Shown here: positions 54,838 through 64,000 of the stretch, in pieces
Layout of the letters: each line of letters begins with the position of its first letter
How positions within the stretch are numbered: the first letter of the stretch is position 1
Assembly (NCBI RefSeq): GCF_022581195.2
Contig: NC_061476.1
Coordinates: forward strand, 3,208,098-3,272,097
Reading direction: 5' to 3'
DNA: 64,000 bases
From: Helicoverpa zea
Taxonomy: Eukaryota > Arthropoda > Insecta > Lepidoptera > Noctuidae
Made by a program: the position numbers and the translations under genes
Notes under the pieces: model-generated
The model's database searches: none
The model's input: the letters and a program-made list of their open reading frames with translations, nothing else
What the model was told of the DNA's origin: nothing

Positions 54838-57693
54838 GTGAAAGTAAAGCCAGAAGACAGAGACGCTCTCCGATATCTGTGGCGAGGAGAGCGGCGGGAG
54901 GGGGCGCCGGAAGAGTACCGAATGACGTCAATAATATTCGGCGCAGCAAGTTCACCGTGTACAGCAATATTCGCCAAGAACTGGAATGCTAAACGCCATG
55001 CGAACGAACATCCAGAAGCAGTAGAAGCAATAGTCAAGAATCATTACATGGACGATTACCTGGATAGCTTCAGAAGTACAGAAGAGGCGACGCGCACAAT
55101 CAAGATAGTACAAGAAATACATAGTAAAGCGCGCTTCGACCTAACGAAATGGGTATCCAACAGCGAAGAAGTGCTGCGTGAATTGGTACCGGGCCAAGAA
55201 ACAACACAGATTGTTAATCTTGGAAATATAGAAAACACAGAGAAAGTACTCGGCGTGATATGGAAGCCACACACAGACGAGCTGAGCTTCAACTTAAAAC
55301 TCGCGCGCCTACCTACTGGCCTGCTCGACAAGGAAACGCCCACCAAGAGAGAGGCGCTCAAGATAGTTATGTCGCTGTATGACCCGCTGGGCCTCGCCTC
55401 ACCTATAACAATCAGGGCGAAACAAATACTGCAAGAAGCCTGGAGGCGGGGAGTCGACTGGGATCAACCTCTCGATGAAGAACTATCAAGCCAGTGGAGG
55501 GCGTGGATAAGTCATCTCGAACAGCTGAAGAACGTAAACATACCGCGCTGTTATCCTGGGTACAGTGAGGCTACAGAAATACAAGTACACGTGTTCACCG
55601 ACGCCAGTGAGAAGGCCTACGCTACAGCGGTGTACTGGAGGTCAACGACCCGTGACAACAACGTGCACGTCAGCCTCGTCATGGCGAAGGCGAAGGTGGC
55701 GCCGCTGAAGCTGCTGTCAATACCGCGCCTCGAGCTGCAAGCCGCGGTGATGGGTACGCGCGTCGCAGCCGCAGTGATATATGAACACAACGTCAAGCCC
55801 GCCTCCGTGACCTACTGGAGTGACAGCAGAACCGTTCTGACATGGATAAGGAAAGGAGCCAGATCGTACAAGCCATTCGTTGCACATCGCTTGGCCGCCA
55901 TAGAGGAAAATAGCAGAGTCGAAGAGTGGCGCTGGGTGCCTACAAAAAGCAACATAGCCGACGCCGCCACCCGCGACGTCCCGACGCACTTTCATACCGA
56001 CCACGAGTGGTACTGCGGCCCTAAGTTCCTCTACGACGACCCAACGACATGGCCGACCGAGTCACCAGCTGACAGTCAACCGACAGGCGAGGAAAAAACA
56101 GTCACGCTCATACAAGCAGGCGCAACAAACCTCATAGACGTCGTTCCCGACCCCGCTCGATTTTCAAGGTGGGAGCGATTGCTGCGCGCCACAGCCAGAG
56201 TACTACAGTTTATATCGTTATGTAGAAAACAACATACAGAAAAAACGTTCTACAAGCGAACAAGGAAAAACAAAGAAAACGATCCTGATTGGTCGAGAGC
56301 GGTGCGAGCGCCCCGCGCGCCCGCCGAAGCTGCGCGCGCCCAAATATACACACGCAAGTTTATTGTATTGGACGCGACGTATATTCAAAGAGCAGAGAAG
56401 CTGTTAGTTCGTGTGGTGCAACAGGAAGCCTTTAAACAAGAAATAGCCAGTCTCGAGAGCAACAAAACAGTCGCAAGTAGTAGCCGGCTGTACCCGCTGC
56501 GCATAGAACTAAACGACGGAGTTATAGTACTGCGAAGCCGCATAGCTGCTGTAGATAAAGTCGCTAAAAGCGTGAAGAGTCCACCTGTGTTAGACGGCGA
56601 TCACCGTATTACACAGCTATATATAGACTGGACACACCGTAGTCTACAACACAGCGGCACCGAGCTCGTCGTGAATGAGGTCAGACAGCACTACTGGATT
56701 GTGCGCCTGCGCCCGACAGTCAAGCAAGTCATCGCGCGCTGCCTGCACTGCCGCATACGTCGCGCGCGCGCGCCGACGCCGGCAACCGGCGACCACCCGA
56801 AGACACGCCTAGCTCATCACCGCAGGCCGTTCACATACACCGGGCTTGATTATTTCGGCCCGCTGTCAGTCACCGTCGGTCGTCAGCATCATAAGCGATA
56901 CGTGGCGCTGTTCACGTGTCTCACAACAAGGGCAGTTCACCTCGAGATCGCGCACAGCCTCAGCGCGGACTCAGCTGTGTTGGCGCTGCGCAGGTTCGCA
57001 GCGCGACGCGGCTGTCCCACCGAAATCTACTCCGACAACGGCACCAACATGCACGGTGCTGACCGTGAGCTGCGTGAGGCCTGCCAGGAGGAGGCCAGCC
57101 GACGCGGCATCGCCTGGCGCTTCATCACGCCTTCCGCGCCTTTCATGGGAGGCGCCTGGGAGCGCTTAGTGCGGTGCGTTAAGACCGCGCTAGGCGCCAC
57201 GCTGCACGAGCGCCACCCACGCGAGGAGGTCCTCGCGACGCTGCTCTGCGAGGTCGAGTACGTCGTCAACAGCCGGCCGCTCACCCACGTATCTGTGAGC
57301 GGCGACGACGACGAGTCCATCACACCGAACCATTTCCTGCTGGGCGGCTCGGCACGCCTGCCGAGCCCCGGCACGTTCGACGAGCGAGACATCGACAGCA
57401 AGAAGCACTGGCGGCGCGCCCAGATACTCGCCGACATGTTCTGGCGCCGCTGGGTGCGCGAGTACCTGCCCGAGCTCCAATACCGGCGGGAGCCGCACGC
57501 CCGCGGCCCCGCGCTGCAGCTGGGCGACCCCGTCCTCATCGCCGACGGCAACCTGCCTCGCAACACCTGGCCGCGAGGCCGGGTCGTGGCCGTCTACCCG
57601 GGCGCTGATGGTGAAGTTCGGACCGCTGACGTGCGCACCGCAGGTGGCATACTAAAGCGTCCGACGAAGAAACTCGTGCCGCTGCCTAAGTAA
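54838..57693 (+). CDS. BEL/Pao polyprotein, second part: RT, RNase H, integrase
   Basis: Directly continuous and in frame with the preceding frame after the TAG. 951 codons to TAA, with no ATG at its start, so it is not a separate gene. RT: the catalytic box YMDDY at 55045-55059 (about residues 70-74) and KWVSNSEEVL. RNase H: VFTDAS near residue 253, RLELQAA, YWSDSRTVLTW near 325. Integrase: a zinc-binding His-x-His pair (HRSLQHSG, about 598) and CLHC (about 635), then the acidic triad in GLDYFGP (about 670), IYSDNGTN (about 732) and GGAWERLV (about 773). The C-terminus DPVLIADGNLPRNTWPRGRV is the usual BEL integrase end. All key residues look intact, unlike the region upstream. Confidence 0.92.
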   Translation: MKVKPEDRDALRYLWRGERREGAPEEYRMTSIIFGAASSPCTAIFAKNWNAKRHANEHPEAVEAIVKNHYMDDYLDSFRSTEEATRTIKIVQEIHSKARFDLTKWVSNSEEVLRELVPGQETTQIVNLGNIENTEKVLGVIWKPHTDELSFNLKLARLPTGLLDKETPTKREALKIVMSLYDPLGLASPITIRAKQILQEAWRRGVDWDQPLDEELSSQWRAWISHLEQLKNVNIPRCYPGYSEATEIQVHVFTDASEKAYATAVYWRSTTRDNNVHVSLVMAKAKVAPLKLLSIPRLELQAAVMGTRVAAAVIYEHNVKPASVTYWSDSRTVLTWIRKGARSYKPFVAHRLAAIEENSRVEEWRWVPTKSNIADAATRDVPTHFHTDHEWYCGPKFLYDDPTTWPTESPADSQPTGEEKTVTLIQAGATNLIDVVPDPARFSRWERLLRATARVLQFISLCRKQHTEKTFYKRTRKNKENDPDWSRAVRAPRAPAEAARAQIYTRKFIVLDATYIQRAEKLLVRVVQQEAFKQEIASLESNKTVASSSRLYPLRIELNDGVIVLRSRIAAVDKVAKSVKSPPVLDGDHRITQLYIDWTHRSLQHSGTELVVNEVRQHYWIVRLRPTVKQVIARCLHCRIRRARAPTPATGDHPKTRLAHHRRPFTYTGLDYFGPLSVTVGRQHHKRYVALFTCLTTRAVHLEIAHSLSADSAVLALRRFAARRGCPTEIYSDNGTNMHGADRELREACQEEASRRGIAWRFITPSAPFMGGAWERLVRCVKTALGATLHERHPREEVLATLLCEVEYVVNSRPLTHVSVSGDDDESITPNHFLLGGSARLPSPGTFDERDIDSKKHWRRAQILADMFWRRWVREYLPELQYRREPHARGPALQLGDPVLIADGNLPRNTWPRGRVVAVYPGADGEVRTADVRTAGGILKRPTKKLVPLPK

Positions 57694-57823
57694 CCGGGCA
57701 GTGCGGCATCACCGGCGTCGCGGCGCCCTGGCGCTATCACTGCGCCGTCGCTCACCGGAGATGCGGCATCGCTGCGAGCCAGAGCTACGAGTCATCGCTA
57801 CGGGTCAACGCTTCGAGTCCCTA

Positions 57824-57861
57824 CATCGTGTCATCGTGTCATCGTGTCATCGTGTCATCGT
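57824..57861 (+). repeat. Tandem CATCGTGT octamers
   Basis: Four complete CATCGTGT units and a partial fifth, a short direct tandem repeat just upstream of the purine tract. Confidence 0.9.
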
Positions 57862-57919
57862 TTAATAGACTAAATAGTGATAGTGAAAGTGAAAGTGATA
57901 GTGCCTACGCTCTGCCGCA

Positions 57920-57931
57920 CGGCGGGAGAGA
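57920..57931 (+). other. Polypurine tract
   Basis: GGCGGGAGAGA ends directly before the TG of the 3' LTR, where plus-strand priming would start. Confidence 0.7.
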
Positions 57932-59170
57932 TGTTCGCGACAGACGCATCCGTGCGCCGCGAGTGCAAAATCATAATGCCTGAGTGTTCGTGTATGCGCG
58001 TAACTATTTATACTCTAACAATTTTGTGATGAGGGTAATGAGCAAAAAGTGCCGTGAGCCGCGCCAAGGTATGTTTTTCACGTGCACCCTCCTTCTAAAT
58101 TGTTATAGAATTGTGTTCAGATTTTGATAGTGATTTAATTTGTAAATTATAGCGTTTTTTGATACCAAATTGTAATAGTCTTGTAGCGGTAACCTTAACC
58201 TATCTAATTATGTATAATAAACCTAATAGTACTGCCGTTTAAGGCCTGATTTACCCATGTAAACATTTCTCGATAGCAGAAATCCTAGACTTTCATTAGT
58301 GAAATAGTGTTTAACTGAAAGCCTAGGTTTCATTGTATACAAAATAACTTAATTTATAGAAATATTGTTAATAGTTTAAGTTATAGAGCAATAAATAATG
58401 TCTGTGTTTTGACTTTCATTTCACATGCAAATTAACAATACTAGGGCTTAGGTCACATTGTTAGGATTACTATCGCCAGATAGCCCATGAAATGCCCTAA
58501 CACACACTACCTTTCGTATTGAGATAACCCCCATAGTTTGTTTTTTATCTCAAGATAGTCTTCACCTAAGGGCCGATTTCACATAGTTTTTTATAGTTAT
58601 TCGGTTATAGTATTTCAGCCCTGAAGGTATGCAGGGTGTGTGTGGTATAGTTCAGTAGCGCACTTCATGGGGCGTCTGACGCTATGTGTCCTGTAATGAT
58701 ATCATGTACCAATTGTTTGTAATACGGCTGTTAAATTGAAAGGTCAATAAAACTGAGTTGGTCGGAGGGACGAGAAATCGAGGTGCTCGTCACGGTAAAG
58801 TTTCGAGCTCATTCGGTGCGCAAGCGCCGCCGTACAATCGTAGTCATCGGTATAGATTTTTGATAGTGTAACAAGTAAATAGTGAAAAGTAAATAGTGTA
58901 ATTGTAGTATGGTAAGTGCGTCGAAGCTCGTCCCTTCAAGACTCCTGAAAAATATATGAAGACTTATTATTTCACCGGCATCCCTGAACCTATAGTAGCA
59001 GAGAGCCTAAAACCCGTCTAAACGTATTCTTGTTTCTGAAATTCCTGTTTCTCGCCACATCGTAAATACAGTCCACTCGCCCAGACGTCCAAGAACCAGC
59101 GACCGACGGGGCGTCAACGTCTCGAAGCCACCCCATAGTACCTGCTTCTGAGCTACGTCCGTCCCGCACA
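57932..59170 (+). repeat. 3' LTR of the BEL/Pao element
   Basis: 1239 bp, starting TGTTCGCGACAGACGC and ending GTCCCGCACA. No difference from the 5' LTR seen by eye. Its AATAAA signals would provide the RNA 3' end. Confidence 0.95.
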
Positions 59171-60224
59171 ATTGGTGTATTATTTAAATCGGTTTTATAG
59201 TTTAAGGCCTGAACTGACTGACAGATAATTTATCATTTATGAACAAGGATGAAAAACTAATCAAAAAAGCTTAGCAGGATTTTTGTTAATTATAAAACTG
59301 TGAGAAATTCAAGCATTTATGATAAAGAAAGCTTTTTGCCTAAGTATAAATAGAGTACGTTTCTCCAAAACCCTTAATTTTATAAGAATAATATAACGTA
59401 AGCGTAGGCGTTTTTTATTTATAAATATGAATCCAGGACAAATATCGGTTGGCTGGAATGCAATCTGCAATTCGGAGCAGATGCAAATATTGTGCAACCA
59501 CCTGCAGCAACTGTCAGATTAGATATTAATACCTAGAACCAAAATGCATTTTAGACATAAACATGCTATAAAACACAGTAGTATCTACCTTGTATTGTCA
59601 ATTAAATATGGCAAAGTTAATTGAAAAGCTTTAAATTCTAAAATAGCTAAACAAACAAATGCCGTGGAATCGTCCTTTTATAGACTCAGCATCAATAGTT
59701 TTAATAACCTGGTTCCTTCACGCATCCGGATAAAAAATCAATAGCCTAAAGCATTCCTAGAAAGCTCTGTCTAAAACTGAAAGCATATACAAATCGGTCC
59801 TTCAGGTAGTAACAGGGACATTTATATACTACAATTGGAAAATATTCGTATTTTAATACATTGCCTAATAGTACACAAGATTACACACAAATTACTGAAA
59901 ACAAAACAAAAAAAAACATAATTTATGTGTACATATAAATATGTATACACAATTTAACACAGTGACGGTTAAACCTCAAGGACCATTGCGCGATGACAAC
60001 GGATGCCTCGCTTAGAGTCTATCTTGTGAAAGAATGCGGCAATGTAATATGCGTCATTATTGTAAAATGATAAGGTTTTGTAAGACTGAAATAAAGAGGG
60101 CCTGTGTGACCTTCGTAAGTCGGTAAGTTGTCATCCCAATTTGAATAGTTAAAATCATTTTTGGAACCTGACTTCCTTGTACTAAGTTAAAGGTGGGTTG
60201 CAGCCAACACACTTACACAATGTG
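59171..60224. other. Right flank of the LTR element and AT-rich spacer
   Basis: ATTGG duplication (59171-59175), then the right part of the split LINE tail to about 59225, then AT-rich DNA without a supported gene. Confidence 0.5.
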
Positions 60225-60227
60225 TAG

Positions 60228-60359
60228 TATAGTTATCGGCACGGATATTGAGCCCTGACCTTCACCTGCGCAGAAGCGATTTATTAGTTTATTGCCTTAT
60301 GTGTACAAAGCGATCCCCACTCTTCCGCCGAGAGCTCAATATCCGTGCCGGTAACTATA
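60228..60359. mobile_element. ~130-bp MITE
   Basis: The ends 60231-60253 and 60334-60356 pair over 23 bp with one mismatch (AGTTA, T or C, CGGCACGGATATTGAGC). TATA-like bases extend the pairing. The interior is non-coding (CTGCGCAGAAGCGATTTATT). I recognise this short element as a common moth MITE. The target duplication is unclear. Confidence 0.8.
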
Positions 60360-60900
60360 ACTACAACGATAAGCAAATAAACAAAATTACTAATTGGCGA
60401 CAATTTCACAGCTGGTTATAGTATTTATCGCATACATTTTTATTTAATAATTTATACAGCATTTTAAAATATGATTGGTCCTTAAGAATAACCATAATTC
60501 ATCATTTTGTACTAACGTTTACCCTTTTTGTAGAAGTGAATAATAAGCGCAGAAGTCACGGCTTACCTGCAAAAAAGAAAATCAACATTAATAAATTGCT
60601 TTCAAAATATCATGTGAACTTTAAAGTGAAGATTAACTTAGGTATTTATCTATAATATATTGTGTTGTTAACTACTTCTGAGAAGAAGTTCAGAAGTCAT
60701 CAACATTTACACCTATCACTTTCTTAATTTATTTAACAATTTATGTACACAGTTAATGAGACAGAACAAATACAAAAGCACTGCTTATTTCTTAAGAAAT
60801 CTCTCCACCATGAAAGAAAGGAATAAAAAGAGATAAAGACAGAGTATGCAAAATGAAAATTCATTTAGCCTATGGCAAAAAAACAACAATATTTAACAAA
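60360..60900. other. AT-rich spacer
   Basis: No gene seen. It would be the 5' flank of the exon candidate at 60901. Confidence 0.4.
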
Positions 60901-61035
60901 ATGGCCAACTTTACCGAGATAAAAAACTGTACCCAAACAGTTACTATATCTAAGAAATTACAGGATGCTGGTTTAACCGTAAACATAGTTGTAGCAGCAT
61001 TAAACATAAACGTTGATGGTGTTAACAGTTTCATT
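60901..61035 (+). CDS. Candidate first coding exon, no family recognised
   Basis: AACAAAATGGCCAAC is a favourable insect start context. The 45 codons that follow (MANFTEIKNCTQTV..., LTVNIVVAALNINVDGVNSF) are free of AT-run artefacts and end exactly at a full GTAAGT splice donor (61036-61041), leaving phase 0. The frame continues past the donor only into a SINE. No domain is recognised and no acceptor-linked second exon can be shown, although another candidate lies at 63236. The alternative is chance in AT-rich DNA. Confidence 0.35.
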
Positions 61036-61091
61036 GTAAGTTTCACCATTACTTACAAAATATTACTAGACAAAATAACTATGCCTATCGA

Positions 61092-61345
61092 CCTCGATGG
61101 CGCAATGGTCACCATGCCGGACCGCCGAACCTGAGGTCCCGGGTTCGATTCCCGGTTCGGTCGACATTTGTGTGATGAGCATGCTTGTTGGCCGTGGTCT
61201 GGGTGTTACAATATGTATTTATAACTATGTATATATGTGGCTATATGTAGTTTATCAGTTGTGTTAGCACCCGTAACACAAGTTAATTAATAACTTACCA
61301 TGGGGCTAACCGACCGTGTGTGAAAAGGTGTCCCGACATTATTTA
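61092..61345 (+). mobile_element. tRNA-derived SINE, third family
   Basis: CTCGATGGCGCAATGGTCAC and CCCGGGTTCGATTCCCGGTT form a well-kept tRNA-like head with A- and B-box regions. The body runs through GCATGCTTGTTGGCCGTGGT, TAGCACCCGTAACACAAG and ACCGACCGTGTGTGAAAAGG to a TTATTTATTTAT end. I find no target-site duplication. The head lacks a tRNA fold with a proper acceptor stem, so it is not a tRNA gene. Confidence 0.8.
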
Positions 61346-62100
61346 TTTATGCAAAGTTGCAATTTTGCAAAAGTTACAAGTCTTAAGTGGATATTGATGG
61401 CTAGCTTGTAAAGTCCTATATTATATTTTAACAGTAACTTTATTTGTCAAATCATATTCAATGGAGAATCTTGATTCTGTTTTGCAAAGTTCTGTACTTA
61501 TTTATTTTTCAACATCGTAGGACCTCGAAAACGTAAGATTTAAAAAAAATATTCGTAGGATTTGAATCCGTTTAAAAGCGTATGTTTGATGTGCTTTCAG
61601 AACTAAACTACTGTCCTGATCCTGATAAATCCTGACTTGCAGAATGAAGAAATGCACGAAAGAGTTCTCTAAGCAAGAGAGAGAAAGCTTTAGAATCAGG
61701 TAATCAATTCACAAATTCCTTCTAAATGAACCAAAGTGAAAGAGAGAGTAAGAAATTAGCCAATACATAACCAAATATTTATAAACTCTACAGTTACCTT
61801 CCCACATTACCCGAACATATACATTGAGAAAGAACGAACACACACAAAGCAAATATATACTACATAAACAAACGATGCATAAATAGACAGACTTTCACCC
61901 ATTACGAGTCATGAATTAATATCTTCATTACATAATGATAATTGCGTATCCATAGATAATATTGTAATTGATCATATCTTTTTAATTGAAGTTATGATCT
62001 TGCAATCGATTTTTTATTTAACAGCTGTTTGATCAAAACTCGTATTTAGAAATCTTCGCCATCAAAGTCATCGAATTTGGGCCATCAAAAAGAGTAGTCC
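61346..62100. other. AT-rich spacer
   Basis: Nothing supported. Confidence 0.45.
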
Positions 62101-62102
62101 TA

Positions 62103-62527
62103 AGGGTGCGTCCACATCTGGCGAATGCGCCGCGAATGCGCAGCACGCGAGCCGATCGCGAGCTGTCCGCGAGCTGCGCGCGTGCAGTCACTGCAATAGT
62201 TCGGTGCGCCTCTTTAACGCAACTCACGCAAGGCTCGTATAGAGCGCGCGAGCGGCGCGCGACCTGCGCGCGATCTGCGCGCGATCTGCGCGCAATCAGT
62301 TCTCGCCCTTACAGTTCCGTATATTGGCTCAGTACTATCGAAGATGGCAGACGTCGCGCGCCGCCTGCGCGCCGCTCGCGTGCGGCGCTTAGGTCGCGCG
62401 CGAGCTGCGCGCGTGCGGCGCAGAAGCGGCGCACGAACAAAAATGCACGCGCGCAGCTCGCGGACAGCTCGCGATCGGCTCGCGTGCTGCGCATTCGCGG
62501 CGCATTCGCCAGATGTGGACGCACCCT
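62103..62527. mobile_element. CpG-rich 425-bp palindromic MITE
   Basis: 62103-62186 and 62444-62527 are inverted copies over 84 bp with no mismatch seen (outer end AGGGTGCGTCCACATCTGGC), flanked by TA (62101-62102, 62528-62529). The interior is very rich in GCGCGC and contains GCGCGCGATCT-type decamers in tandem near 62265-62295 and a further inverted section around 62345-62400. Open frames on both strands mirror each other and follow from the palindrome. No transposase. TA duplication is compatible with Tc1/mariner-type MITEs. Confidence 0.92.
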
Positions 62528-62529
62528 TA

Positions 62530-63235
62530 TATCTCCAAAGATAGAAATAGGAATTCTACAATAAAAAGACTATGTATAGTGTTTTCTATGGGCCTTGATG
62601 CCTGATTTAAATAAATAAATAAAAAAATATAATTGGTAATGAATTATCAAAATCAAGATCAGGAAGAATGAATTAGAATTAATTATAGGAACCATTGCTC
62701 ACGCTACTCTTATCTGCAAACAAATGCAAATTAAATAACGCAGCAGAGCGGAATTGTACACAACAAAAATCAATTAACAAAACTGTTAATGCCAGTGTTA
62801 AATTTAATAACCATATAAAAGAAAATAAATAACATTTAGGAGAAAACAGTGAACAATAAGAATATAACACACTAAAATAAAATGGCAAGGTAAGTTGAGC
62901 TGACATTGACAAGAAAGAAAACATTAAAAGTGAATGATGGAATGACGTTGCAGACGTTTAACTATGTTAAGTACAAAAAAAAACAGCAAAAACTCTAAAA
63001 GTAACTGAAAATGATAATAACATGCTTGACATTGCACATAAGAATGATAACAAGAAAAGTAAAATAAAATTTCTGAAAATATACTACGAAATAGAAATGC
63101 GAAAGTATGTAATGATGAACGATGGTCCATTACTGTATCTTTTCAAAATATATAACTAAATATAAAGAAAGGTTTCTGAGCTTTCTTTAATCACAATTTT
63201 TGTACCAATGCCTGGATTTAGAAACCACACTGAAG
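62530..63235. other. AT-rich spacer
   Basis: Nothing supported. Minus-strand frames at 62679-63130 are Phe/Ser/Tyr-rich from base composition. Confidence 0.45.
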
Positions 63236-63421
63236 ATACTGAAAAAAAGAATACTAACTATCGTCTTTAAAGCAGAAACAGTTAAAACTAACGGTGATAT
63301 AGCAACAGATGAAAGCGAAGAACAATTATTATCAATACTACAAGTTAATTTAGAAGATATTCGCGTAGGGCCGTTTCTCCAGTCAAGTGGAATTCACTTT
63401 CACTGGTGTTCTCAATACTGA
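63236..63421 (+). CDS. Candidate terminal exon, no family recognised
   Basis: After CTGAAG, a possible but poor acceptor, about 60 codons run to TGA at 63419-63421 with protein-like composition (VKTNGDIATDESEEQLLSIL, QVNLEDIRVGPFLQ). A better acceptor, TTTAAAG at about 63270, would give another phase. It could be joined to the exon at 60901 or be chance. No domain is recognised. Confidence 0.25.
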   Translation: MLKKRILTIVFKAETVKTNGDIATDESEEQLLSILQVNLEDIRVGPFLQSSGIHFHWCSQY

Positions 63422-64000
63422 GTTCCTTATTCGCGCGTATCTCACTAGATTTTGATGTTTATCGTTATGTTTGTTTATGGCGTTTCGAAGAATAACTTCA
63501 AATTAAGATTTACATTCTCACACTTTTTTGCTGTTTTGAAAAATAAGTAAGTTTTTTCAATCAGATTTCGTGGTTAATTCTACTAATTTTTCGACTGTAA
63601 AAAATTCAAAGACTGTAAAAATTACCTACATCTATTTAACTCCTTTACGAAACTGTAAAATTGGCCTAAAAAATAAAAATATATAGAAAAAAAAACTCTA
63701 ACTGTTACATTGAAAATTAAAGATGTAATGCTAAAAATAACAACACGTGTTTATCATGTACACAACACTGATATAATTGAATGATAACATACATCCGATC
63801 CAGCCCCTAATTATCTATTACGGAAATCTAAATTGTTATAAGAATAAAGGTGAATGGAAACCAAGAATATAATGTTACTGAATCTAGTTCAGTCTAATCC
63901 GAATAAAACAATTGAGCAATTTTCGAGTCACGCTTGCCCAAGCAGCAAGCCCTGGCTTCAATGGATTATATGTAGGTACTCTCATTTTACAAAATTTCTG
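63422..64000. other. AT-rich spacer to window end
   Basis: No gene or repeat supported. Confidence 0.45.

Larger units (their letters stand above)
57694..57931 (+). other. BEL/Pao 3' untranslated region
   Basis: Between the polyprotein stop and the 3' LTR. It holds CATCGTGT repeats, an AGTGATAGTGAAAGTGAAAG stretch and the purine tract before the LTR. No frame. Confidence 0.8.
52170..59170 (+). mobile_element. BEL/Pao LTR retrotransposon, defective internal region
   Basis: 7001 bp from TGTTCG to CGCACA, with equal 1239-bp LTRs and ATTGG on both sides (52165-52169, 59171-59175), a 5-bp target duplication. Internal order: primer-binding-like segment, one long frame (gag-like start, RT, RNase H, integrase) split by a TAG, a short 3' region with tandem repeats and a purine tract. 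The RNase H-integrase order after RT and the YMDD box fit BEL/Pao. No envelope frame. The element is more GC-rich than the flanking DNA. Identical LTRs argue for a very recent insertion, while the stop and missing domains argue that it moved with help from another copy. Confidence 0.95.

Noticed and set aside
54838..57693. Second BEL frame as an independent gene with its own start
   Set aside because: It has no ATG at its start and is exactly in phase with the frame before the TAG, beginning mid-way through an RT block.
61092..61167. tRNA gene
   Set aside because: The A- and B-box-like text is clear, but there is no complete cloverleaf with a matching acceptor stem, and a SINE body follows directly. 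The heads at 38.8, 40.7, 46.1 and 47.8 kb were judged likewise.
62033..62564. Arg/Ala-rich frames on both strands in the CpG-rich palindrome
   Set aside because: The frames on the two strands repeat the same text because the DNA is an inverted repeat. They follow from GCGC composition.
1..64000. CRISPR arrays, phage or bacterial operons
   Set aside because: No regularly spaced direct repeats. Spliced exons, SINEs, LINEs and LTR elements show the DNA is from an animal.

Overview
This window is eukaryotic, almost certainly moth (Lepidoptera, probably noctuid-like) genomic DNA. It is A+T-rich, with no bacterial gene organisation and no dense host coding. Its repeats (tRNA-headed SINEs ending in GATGAT tails, RTE- and Jockey-type LINE pieces, a BEL/Pao LTR element, many short inverted-repeat elements) are of kinds I know from lepidopteran genomes. 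That placement rests on recognition, not on a search. I see no secure host gene; three weak host-exon candidates are listed (16.2-16.4 kb minus strand; 60.90-61.04 kb and 63.24-63.42 kb plus strand).

Layout. 0-14 kb: AT-rich spacer holding a 1.45 kb element with 199-bp terminal inverted repeats (TIRs) at 1705-3155, a 5'-truncated RTE-like LINE with an open reverse-transcriptase frame (4384-5490, target-site duplication present), an RTE C-terminal scrap (7486-7632), a 0.96 kb TIR element (9984-10947) whose family also ends at base 1 of the window, and a 0.55 kb TA-flanked element (13151-13696). 14-26 kb: LINE tails, and a nested foldback (18467-19867) carrying a split exon pair for the N-terminal half of a THAP zinc-finger domain. 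26.9-29.2 kb: a decayed Jockey-like LINE broken up by at least three later insertions, followed by an unassigned GC-rich repeat (29160-29866). 31.6-51 kb: an RTE tail with duplication, then a cluster of SINEs. Three full-length copies and one 5'-truncated copy of one SINE family, and one copy of a second family, have clear target-site duplications. A 446-bp TTA-flanked foldback lies at 43806-44251.

52.2-59.2 kb: the largest unit, a BEL/Pao LTR retrotransposon with two 1239-bp LTRs in which I see no difference by eye and a 5-bp duplication (ATTGG). Its internal frame encodes a short proline-rich gag-like start, reverse transcriptase, RNase H and integrase. The frame is broken by one in-frame TAG inside the RT, and I can find neither capsid nor protease. 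It looks like a very recent insertion of an already defective, trans-mobilised copy. 59.2-64 kb: a small TIR element, a third tRNA-headed SINE, a strikingly CpG-rich 425-bp palindromic element (62103-62527) and two exon candidates.

How the parts interact: the SINEs and the RTE pieces share a GATGAT-type 3' tail, suggesting that RTE machinery copied the SINEs. The BEL element sits inside an older LINE tail, and the Jockey copy records a readable order of insertions. I found no CRISPR array, no rRNA, no free-standing tRNA gene and no clear new defence or metabolic system.
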